Shown here: one piece after another, positions 17,016-24,232 of the stretch
How positions within the stretch are numbered: position 1 is the stretch's first letter
Layout of the letters: every line of letters starts with the position of its first letter
NCBI GenBank assembly: GCA_012515235.1
Contig: JAAYYU010000348.1
Span: forward strand, 1-53,052
Length of the DNA stretch: 53,052 nucleotides
DNA from: Candidatus Anammoximicrobium sp.
GTDB lineage: Bacteria; Planctomycetota; Planctomycetia; Pirellulales; Pirellulaceae
Reading direction: 5' to 3'
Notes under the pieces: model-generated
Database searches by the model: none
What the model was told of the DNA's origin: nothing
Seen by the model: the letters and a program-made list of their open reading frames with translations, nothing else
Translations under genes and position numbers: made by a program

Positions 17016-17579
17016 ATGAACTCCGAAGAAATCCTGTTTGACGCCGAAGAGCGGATGGACAAAGCGGTCTCCGTCCTGAAGACCAGCCTGGCGGGAATCC
17101 GGACGGGAAGAGCCAATCCCGGGCTGGTGGATTCCCTGCGCGTCGAGGCCTACGGGTCGACGACGCCCATCAAGCAACTGGCCTCGATCGGCGTTCCGGA
17201 ACCGACGCAGATTGTCATCCGGCCTTACGATCCCGGCACGCTGAAAGACATTGAGAAAGCGATTATCGCCAGCGACCTGGGATTCAACCCGCAGAACGAC
17301 GGCCGCCTGATTCGCCTCAACATCCCGCCCTTGTCCACGGAGACTCGCCGCAAAATGGTCAGCCGCGTGAAGGAACTGGCCGAAGAAACCAGGATCTCGA
17401 TCCGCAACATTCGCCGCGACGCCAACAAGGCCGCCGACCAGGCGGAGAGGGACAAGGAACTGAGCGAGGACGAACGCGACGAGACCAAGGAATCCGTGCA
17501 AGACCTGACGAAGTCCTACGAGGACAAGATCAGCAGCCTGGCCAAGGCCAAGGAAGTCGAAGTCATGGAAGACGCCTAG
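17016..17579 (+). CDS. frr: Ribosome recycling factor
   Basis: RRF splits post-termination ribosomes together with EF-G. The 187-residue protein is full length (family about 185). It shows LKTSLAGIRTGRANPGLVDSLRVEAYGS, the PIKQLASIGVPEPTQIVIRPYD core, NPQNDGRLIRLNIPPLSTETRRKMV, and the long C-terminal helix ISIRNIRRDANKAADQAERDKELSEDE. It ends the translation cluster. A 442-nt gap with no clear gene separates it from the convergent radical SAM gene. Confidence 0.97.
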   Translation: MNSEEILFDAEERMDKAVSVLKTSLAGIRTGRANPGLVDSLRVEAYGSTTPIKQLASIGVPEPTQIVIRPYDPGTLKDIEKAIIASDLGFNPQNDGRLIRLNIPPLSTETRRKMVSRVKELAEETRISIRNIRRDANKAADQAERDKELSEDERDETKESVQDLTKSYEDKISSLAKAKEVEVMEDA

Positions 17580-18021
17580 TCCGGCGGCAGGCCGGTGGCG
17601 GTGTGCTCGGCCCGCAACTGCTTGAGCCGCGTGGGCGGCGGCGGCGGAGTGGGGGCTTAAGGAGTATGCGGGTGGCCCGCTGCCGGCGGCTCGTCGTCGC
17701 CCGACAGGGTGTCGCGCTCGAACCGCAACCGCTGGCCGTCGGCATTCGCTTGGCGATTTCAGCGGATCGAGCGGCGCCGGAATGGTTCCCGTGCGCGGGG
17801 CGACCGGATCGACCAGGCTCAGGGCCGAGCGGGCATAGCGGATTGACGTGTCGCGGAAGTGACGACAGCATCAGCGGACGGGGCCGTTCCCTGCCGATGG
17901 AGTTGGCCACCGCCAGGCGTGCCACCGTTACCTGCCGGATTGCCGCAGCCAGAACCGCGGTCGGACGCGTTTCGCCCCGATGGCCGACGCGGCCGAACAC
18001 GGGACCACCTGCAGTGTCGTC
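17580..18021. other. 442-nt convergent gap without a supported gene
   Basis: The stretch is very GC-rich, with several long open frames on both strands, but none has a start signal or a protein I recognise. Runs of Arg/Pro/Gly-rich translation in every frame are typical of non-coding high-GC DNA. It could be an eroded gene. No strong terminator hairpin was seen after frr. Confidence 0.4.
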
Positions 18022-18897
18022 CTACAACGCCCGCCAGGCTTCGGGGCGAAGGACGGCTCGGCCACGGCTGAGCGCCGCGTCCAGCGTGGCCAGAAGACGC
18101 GGCTTGTCCTTCGGCAGGGTCCCGGCCAGCGGCAGGTAGTTCGAGGCGTGATTGGTCCGAAAGACGCATCCGGAAAGTCTCTCCAGGTGCAGCAGCATGT
18201 GTCGGAGTTCGCTTAACAGGGCTTCCGGCTCCAGCGGCTGAAAAGTGCCCTGCCGCCATTGCTCGTACAGCGGCGTGCCGGGGACGAGCATCAGCGTCAG
18301 CAGGGACAGGTAGCGGGGATCCATGACACTGACCACGCGGCCGGTCGCCTCGGCGTGGGCCAGGGACAGTTCCTGCCCGCCGATGCCCAGCAGGCCGATG
18401 ACCGAGACCCGGATGTCCTCGGCCTGGGCTCGCCGCACGGCTTCGATCATGTCGGCCGCTGTCGCGCCTTTGTGGATCCGCCGGAGCACCTCGTCATGGC
18501 CGCTTTCCAGGCCCAGGTACAGGAGTCGCAGTCCCTTGTCGCGGAGCAACGCGAGCTCCTCGCGGCTCTTCTGCAGCAGGTCGCGGGCGTTGGCATAGGC
18601 GGCCACCCGCTGCAAGTTGGGAAAGGCGGCGGCCAGCGAGTCCAGGATGGTCACCAAGCGGCGGGCACTGAGCACCAGGGCATTTCCGTCGGCCAGGAAC
18701 ACGCGGCGGGTGTCGGGGACGATCTGCCGGGCCAGCGTCAAATCCTGCTGGACCTCCTCGGCGGGACGGACCTGAAACGGCTTGTCCCGGTACGTCCCGC
18801 AGAAGGTACAGCGGTTGTGCGAGCAGCCGTAGGTGACCTGCAAGATATAGCTGTCGGCCTCGCTGGGCGGCCGGATGACCGTGCCGTAGTAACGCAT
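18022..18897 (-). CDS. Radical SAM protein
   Basis: This 291-residue protein has the radical SAM cluster motif CSHNRCTFC (C-x4-C-x2-C, a variant of the usual C-x3-C-x2-C), near residues 25-33 after TYGCSHNRC; Cys in TYGC may serve as the first ligand. It also has a SAM-binding barrel with VFLADGNAL, LLYLGLESGHDEVLRRIHKG and VIGLLGIGG. It resembles COG1032-type Fe-S oxidoreductases and has no B12-binding domain. I chose ATG 18897 (MRYYGTVIRPPSE) because homology begins there; the Shine-Dalgarno is weak. The substrate is unknown. It diverges from the helicase gene by 118 nt. Confidence 0.85.
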   Translation of the reverse strand: MRYYGTVIRPPSEADSYILQVTYGCSHNRCTFCGTYRDKPFQVRPAEEVQQDLTLARQIVPDTRRVFLADGNALVLSARRLVTILDSLAAAFPNLQRVAAYANARDLLQKSREELALLRDKGLRLLYLGLESGHDEVLRRIHKGATAADMIEAVRRAQAEDIRVSVIGLLGIGGQELSLAHAEATGRVVSVMDPRYLSLLTLMLVPGTPLYEQWRQGTFQPLEPEALLSELRHMLLHLERLSGCVFRTNHASNYLPLAGTLPKDKPRLLATLDAALSRGRAVLRPEAWRAL

Positions 18898-19015
18898 GGG
18901 GGGCACGATACACGGGGAGAGCGTTCCGGACAATCGGGGATCGGCCCGTCGCGGCGACTCCCGCGTCCCTCGCGGCCCTTGAAGACGCATTTTTCTTGTG
19001 GTACCTTTGCCGGCG

Positions 19016-21382
19016 ATGGAAGACTCGCTCCCCAATTCCGACCCGGCCGGCTTGCTGGCTTCGCTGACTTCGGCCCAGCGGGAAGCGGCCGCGCACATCG
19101 ACGGCCCGTTGTTGATTCTGGCGGGCCCCGGCAGCGGCAAGACGCGGGTGGTCACGCACCGCGTCGCCAATCTGCTGCTGCACGGTGTGGCGCCCGGTCA
19201 GATCCTGGCGCTGACGTTCACCAACAAGGCTGCGGACGAGATGCGCCAGCGGGTCGAACGCCTGACGCAGTGCCGCGGCGTGTGGATGGGGACCTTTCAT
19301 TCGTTCTGTGCCCGCTTGTTGCGGCAGTACGCGACGCTGGTGGGCCTGCACGAGAACTACTCCATCTACGACGCGGATGACAGCCGCCGAGTGCTCAAAG
19401 AGGTCCTTCACAGCCGCGCGGAGCCGATCACGCACACCTCGCCGGAAGCGATTGCCAGCGCGATCAGCTGGGCCAAGAACAGCCTGGTCACGGCGGACCA
19501 ATACGTGCCGCGGGCCAACAGCACGGTGGGGGCCATCGTCGCCCGCGTTTATCCGGAGTACCAACAGCGGCTGATCGCCTCCAACGCCTGCGATTTCGAC
19601 GACCTGCTGTTGCACGTCGCCACGCTGCTGCGCGAGCAAGAGGAGCTGCGGGCCCAACTCGACGCGCGCTACCGCTACATCCTGGTCGACGAATACCAGG
19701 ACACCAACCTCGCCCAGTACGCGATCGTGCGGGCCCTGTCGATCGACCATCCGAATCTGGCGGTCACCGGCGATCCCGACCAGTCGATCTACGGCTGGCG
19801 GGGCGCGAACCTGAGCAACATCCTGGAGTTCGAGAAGGATTTCACCCGGGTGGCCGTCGTGCGGCTGGAACAGAACTTCCGCAGCACGCCGAACATCCTC
19901 CAAGTCGCGGACCACCTGATTTCGTTCAACGTCCGGCGGAAGCCCAAGAGGCTGTTTACCGACAATCCGCCGGCCTCGCCCGTGCGTTTGGTGGTCTATC
20001 CGACAGGCTCGGACGAAGCGGATGGGATCGCCCAACGGATTGCCGAAGAAGTCCTTGCCGGACGCCGCCGGCCCGGTGATTGCGCCGTCTTTTACCGCGT
20101 CAATGCCCTCTCGCGGCCAATCGAACACGCCTTGCGACTGCAGGGCATCCCCTACCAGATCGTCAACGGCCTGGAGTTCTACCAGCGCAAGGAGATCAAG
20201 GACGTCCTGGCCTATCTGCACCTGGTGAACAACCCGCAAAACGACTTGGCCCTGCTGCGGATCATCAATACGCCGGCGCGGGGCATCGGCAAGACGACGC
20301 TCGAACGGCTGACCAGCTACGCGCGCCGCAAACGGATTTGCCTGCTGGACGCGGCCCGCCAATCCGGCCTGGTCCAAGCGATCCCGAAACGCACGGCGAC
20401 TCAGATCGCCAAGTTCGTCGCGGCCCTCGACCGCATGAGCCTGCACGCGGGCGGTCCCCTGCAGGAGACGATGGTCGCGGTCCTGCGCGAGTCCGGTTAC
20501 CGCGACTGGCTGGCCGAGTCGGACTCGGAGGAGGACCAGGAGCGACTGGCCAACGTCGAAGAATTGCTGACGGCGGCCGAGGAGTTTGACCGGCAGCATC
20601 CGGAAGCCGAACAAGCGCTGGAGTTGTTCCTGGAGCAAGCCGCCCTGGTCGCGGACACGGATGCGCTGGAAACGGAACAGGACCGAGTCACGCTGATGAC
20701 GCTGCACGCCGCCAAGGGACTGGAGTTCCCGGTGGTCTTCATCGTCGCGGCCGAACACGGCCTGCTGCCGCACGAACGCAGCAGCGAGGATCCGGAGAAG
20801 ATCGAAGAAGAGCGGCGACTGCTGTTCGTCGGAATCACCCGCGCCAAGCAGGAGTTGCAGTTGAGTTGCGCCCAGTATCGGGCCTTCCGGGGAGAACGCC
20901 GCCCGACGATTCCCAGCCAGTTTCTGATGGAGTTGCCCCGAGAAGAACTCAGCTACAGCGAACCGGTTGGGTACCCGTCGGAGCTGGATGCCGACGACGA
21001 CTTCGACGACCGTCGGGATGACGGCGACGACTTGGGCGGTCTGGACGATTCGGACGATCGGGACGAACGGCCCCGCCGCCGCGGCTCGGTCTGGTCGGAC
21101 GAAGATTTCGTACAGGACTCGCCGGTCGAGTACGACGAGGACGACTCCCAGGACGGCGAGTCGCGGCGGGGCAACCGATCCGGCCACGCCGCTCCGAGCA
21201 GCGGCCGCGTCCAGCTCTTCGTGCCGGGAATGATGGTCTGGCACCCCGATTACGGCACGGGGATGGTGTTGTCGGTCAGTGGCAGTGGACTGAAACGCAA
21301 AGCCCAAATCGAATTCGTCCAGGGCGGCGGCACAAAGAGCTTCCTGGTCGCTCACAGTCCGCTGGAACCGGTGCCGGAATGA
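19016..21382 (+). CDS. pcrA: ATP-dependent DNA helicase PcrA/UvrD (superfamily 1)
   Basis: This 788-residue 3'-5' helicase belongs to the UvrD/PcrA family (repair, recombination control, fork clearance). Motifs occur in order: Q-motif region LTSAQREAA, Walker A GPGSGKT (37-43), TFTNKAADEM, motif II VDEYQDTN (Asp225-Glu226), GDPDQSIYGWRGA, QNFRSTPNIL, and motifs V-VI in TLHAAKGLEFPVVF and EERRLLFVGITRAK. A 70-residue Asp-rich linker (about 660-725) precedes a C-terminal Tudor-like module (PGMMVWHPDYGTGMVL) typical of PcrA. I chose ATG 19016; a GTG lies at 18998. TTGAAG-N17-TACCTT at 18979-19007 would place the start site only a few nt from this ATG. Confidence 0.95.
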   Translation: MEDSLPNSDPAGLLASLTSAQREAAAHIDGPLLILAGPGSGKTRVVTHRVANLLLHGVAPGQILALTFTNKAADEMRQRVERLTQCRGVWMGTFHSFCARLLRQYATLVGLHENYSIYDADDSRRVLKEVLHSRAEPITHTSPEAIASAISWAKNSLVTADQYVPRANSTVGAIVARVYPEYQQRLIASNACDFDDLLLHVATLLREQEELRAQLDARYRYILVDEYQDTNLAQYAIVRALSIDHPNLAVTGDPDQSIYGWRGANLSNILEFEKDFTRVAVVRLEQNFRSTPNILQVADHLISFNVRRKPKRLFTDNPPASPVRLVVYPTGSDEADGIAQRIAEEVLAGRRRPGDCAVFYRVNALSRPIEHALRLQGIPYQIVNGLEFYQRKEIKDVLAYLHLVNNPQNDLALLRIINTPARGIGKTTLERLTSYARRKRICLLDAARQSGLVQAIPKRTATQIAKFVAALDRMSLHAGGPLQETMVAVLRESGYRDWLAESDSEEDQERLANVEELLTAAEEFDRQHPEAEQALELFLEQAALVADTDALETEQDRVTLMTLHAAKGLEFPVVFIVAAEHGLLPHERSSEDPEKIEEERRLLFVGITRAKQELQLSCAQYRAFRGERRPTIPSQFLMELPREELSYSEPVGYPSELDADDDFDDRRDDGDDLGGLDDSDDRDERPRRRGSVWSDEDFVQDSPVEYDEDDSQDGESRRGNRSGHAAPSSGRVQLFVPGMMVWHPDYGTGMVLSVSGSGLKRKAQIEFVQGGGTKSFLVAHSPLEPVPE

Positions 21383-21502
21383 TTCGGCCGGCGCGGCCCC
21401 CTCGGCGTTTCACGGACCGTTGCGGGGTGGATGCCCGTTTTCGGCTCGCCAGTCCGCCTGCACAGGACGTTTTGACGCAAGAGGGCGACCGCCGGCATCC
21501 GC

Positions 21503-24205
21503 TCACGGTGACGGTTTGGGGACGATCTTCAGGTTGTCCACATAGAACTCGGCGGCGACGGTCGCGTCGGCGATGAAGCCGGCCCAGTCCAGTCTGCGGA
21601 ACTTGGGGTCGCACGGCAGTTCGACTTCAACGGGTTCCCCGCCCCGCGGACCATAACGCAGCGTCCACTTGCCGTCCGCGGCATCCCCGAGCCGGCAGAT
21701 GATTTCGAGATGCAGCCACTGGCTCAACGGCACCTGGCCGAGTTGCCCGCTCTTGGACCGCAGTTTCCCATCGCCTTCGATCCGCACGGAAGGTCCGATC
21801 CGGTAGGAGCCGCCTTCGTACTCGCGCCACTCAAAATGCCCGATCGCGCCCGGCTCGATCCGCACGTCGAAGCTTCCCAACACCTGGCCAGCGGCAAAAC
21901 GGGGCGAATACCACAGATGCGGATTGAAGCTGTACTTCTGGCCCGGCGCGTCGCTGAACTTCAGACTCTGCTTTCCCCCGGCGGCGACCTCGTCGGTCAC
22001 GAGAATGACGCCCACAGTCTCCGCACTCACGGTCGGCCCCTCCGGCGTCAGGCCCGCAAAAGCCTCCTCGAAATCGTCCTGGACAGGCGTCGGCTGCGGT
22101 TCCGGACGCGGCTTGGGAACGTACACCTGCCGCTGGATCCGCTGGGGGGCGCGCACCCACTCCGGATCGCCATACAGGCCGATCTGGCTGACGTCGATAG
22201 GGACGAAGCCCAGTTGGAAGGCCGGCGAATCGGGCTGCAGGCGAAAGTCAAAGTTGGCCGGGTCCACGAATTTGGGATCGGCGATCAGCGAGTTCCGGTC
22301 GTGGCCCCGCGCCCGCCACTCGGCCAGCGTCGCCTCTCCGAACCGCAGGTCGCCGTCGGGACGCGAGGTGTCCCAGTACAGGTTCCGGTCCATGATGAAC
22401 TTGTCGTTCGTCCAGCCGCCTTTGAGCAGTTTGCCGTTGTCAAAGTAGACGATGTTCCGCTCGAACGTGAACGACGTGTGGTCTTCCTGGCGGGCGCGGC
22501 TCAACTGGTGGTGCTTGCCCAGCGCCCAGATGTTGTTGCGGACGATGTTCTCCTTGCCGTAGTGCTGGTGGAAGTTGGCGTACGTCGTGCCGTAGCCGAT
22601 GTTGTTTTCGATCAGGATGCCCGTGCTGCCCTCGTCGGTATAGATCGCCAGCGAGCCCGTATGGTGGTCGTAAACGTCGTGGACCAGATTGTTGCGCAGC
22701 ACCGTCCCCGGCGAATCTCCCAGGCAGTAGATGCCGCCCATGTCGCCCAGCACGCCCCGACCGATGTTGTGAATGTGGTTGAATTCGACCGCGTTGTGAT
22801 GGGCGCTGGACGGGGCATAGCCCCAGCTCCAGCCGACCGAGATGCCGGTGTAGTACAAGTCGCAGATTTCGTTGTGCGAGACCCGGTTGTAGCTGGTCCG
22901 GCCGATCCACACGCCGACCGCGCCCGGATCGATCTTGCCGCCGTCGTGGATCAGGTTGTTGTCGACCGTGTTGCGCTGGGCCGTTTCCGGCTCCGTCCGC
23001 GGATTGGTCTGCTCGCCCAGGCGGACGCCGCCGGCGCCCAGGTCGTGGATTTCGTTGCGCGCAATCCGGTTGTCCTGACAGCCGAACCGCAGCCAGACGC
23101 CGTAGGTCCCCAGGTGCGCCAGTTCGCAGCCTTCGAGCGAACAGTTCCGCGCCCCCACGGCCTCGAACGCGCCGGGAAAGTCGCAGGCGGCCTGTCCCGC
23201 CGCGTGGCCCTGCGGGGGAACCTCCCAGTCCGTGTGCTGCAGCCGCAGGTTCTCAAACCGCACCTGCGACACGAACTGGCGATCCGCCGGTTTGCCCTTG
23301 AGCACAATCAACTGCTTGGCGACCGGCGCGATCACCGTCGCCTTGGTCAGATCCTCGTCCGGGAACGGAACGTACGACAGCACGCCCGACGGGCGGTCCA
23401 CGTACCATTCGCCGGGCGCATCCAACGCCTCCGGGACGTTCTCGACCAAGTAACGGACGTTGCCGCCCCAGTGGTCGAACGCCCAGGGGAGGCGGCTGCG
23501 GAAGGTCACGATCCGCTTCGTTTCGTCCAGCGACGCAATCCGCTGATGGCCGACTTCCCACGACTGGTACACGACGACGACGGCGTCATCCAGGTTGCTG
23601 AACCGACGGACGTCGCCGGGCTTGAAGCGGAACGCGACGTGGGCGCTGGAAGCGAGCTGGCCGGTCTTCGGGTCGCGGATGGGCGGAGCCTTGCCGGCCG
23701 TGTAGAAATAGTCTGCGTTCGGCATCCGTGCCCGGATTCTCCGCTGGCCGTTGACCCACAGCGAGGCAAAGGTCCACTGGCCCGCCTGCACTTCGGGCAA
23801 CTGGACGATCCAGCGGCCGCCCTGCTTCTGCCAGCCGGTGATCCGCCGCCCGCCGGAGACGATCGGCCGCTGGCTCGCCTCGCCGACGTACGTGATCGGA
23901 CATGCCTCCGTGCCGGAATCCTGCGGCTCGAAGACCAGCGGTTCGCGGATCGCGTACTCGCCGCTTTGCACGCGGACGCAAATCGGTTGCTGGAGTCCAT
24001 CGGCGGCTTTGAGCTTGCGAATGGCGTCCCGTGCGCCGACCAGAGACGCGAGCGGCCCGTCGGTGCGGGCCTGGTTCGGCTTGGCCAGCGTACCGCTCCA
24101 GGCGTCGTTGCCCGCGGGTGAGACATACAAATCGGCGGCGGTTGCCAGCGGACCGACAGACGCCAAAACGATCGCGATCGACCATCGAACGAACGAAGTC
24201 ATCAT
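21503..24205 (-). CDS. Secreted right-handed beta-helix glycosidase-like protein (GH141-like)
   Basis: This 900-residue exported protein has a signal peptide in residues 1-23 (IAIVLASVGPLATA). It then starts with DLYVSPAGNDAWSG, a common opening of GH141-like and related parallel beta-helix proteins. Beta-helix coils with Asn ladders and His/Asp repeats (NRIARNEIHDLGAGGV, NNLIHDGG, NRVSHNEICDL, VEFNHIHNIGRG, RNNLVHDVYDH) run from about 300 to 520. After about residue 705 a separate beta-sandwich module (DDFEEAFAGL to YVDNLKIVPK) may bind carbohydrate. The start is ATG 24205 or the adjacent ATG 24202 (better spaced from AGGAG). It lies 27 nt after NAGLU and is probably co-transcribed in glycan breakdown. 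The exact substrate is unknown. Confidence 0.85.
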   Translation of the reverse strand: MMTSFVRWSIAIVLASVGPLATAADLYVSPAGNDAWSGTLAKPNQARTDGPLASLVGARDAIRKLKAADGLQQPICVRVQSGEYAIREPLVFEPQDSGTEACPITYVGEASQRPIVSGGRRITGWQKQGGRWIVQLPEVQAGQWTFASLWVNGQRRIRARMPNADYFYTAGKAPPIRDPKTGQLASSAHVAFRFKPGDVRRFSNLDDAVVVVYQSWEVGHQRIASLDETKRIVTFRSRLPWAFDHWGGNVRYLVENVPEALDAPGEWYVDRPSGVLSYVPFPDEDLTKATVIAPVAKQLIVLKGKPADRQFVSQVRFENLRLQHTDWEVPPQGHAAGQAACDFPGAFEAVGARNCSLEGCELAHLGTYGVWLRFGCQDNRIARNEIHDLGAGGVRLGEQTNPRTEPETAQRNTVDNNLIHDGGKIDPGAVGVWIGRTSYNRVSHNEICDLYYTGISVGWSWGYAPSSAHHNAVEFNHIHNIGRGVLGDMGGIYCLGDSPGTVLRNNLVHDVYDHHTGSLAIYTDEGSTGILIENNIGYGTTYANFHQHYGKENIVRNNIWALGKHHQLSRARQEDHTSFTFERNIVYFDNGKLLKGGWTNDKFIMDRNLYWDTSRPDGDLRFGEATLAEWRARGHDRNSLIADPKFVDPANFDFRLQPDSPAFQLGFVPIDVSQIGLYGDPEWVRAPQRIQRQVYVPKPRPEPQPTPVQDDFEEAFAGLTPEGPTVSAETVGVILVTDEVAAGGKQSLKFSDAPGQKYSFNPHLWYSPRFAAGQVLGSFDVRIEPGAIGHFEWREYEGGSYRIGPSVRIEGDGKLRSKSGQLGQVPLSQWLHLEIICRLGDAADGKWTLRYGPRGGEPVEVELPCDPKFRRLDWAGFIADATVAAEFYVDNLKIVPKPSP

Positions 24206-24232
24206 CAGCTCCTGTTGACAAACTCGGTACGG

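Noticed and set aside
18494..21355. 953-residue minus-strand open frame opposite pcrA
   Set aside because: It is antisense to an intact helicase with all motifs; long open antisense frames are common at this GC content.
21710..24121. 803-residue plus-strand open frame opposite the beta-helix gene
   Set aside because: It is antisense to a gene with a signal peptide and beta-helix repeats, and has no family signature of its own.
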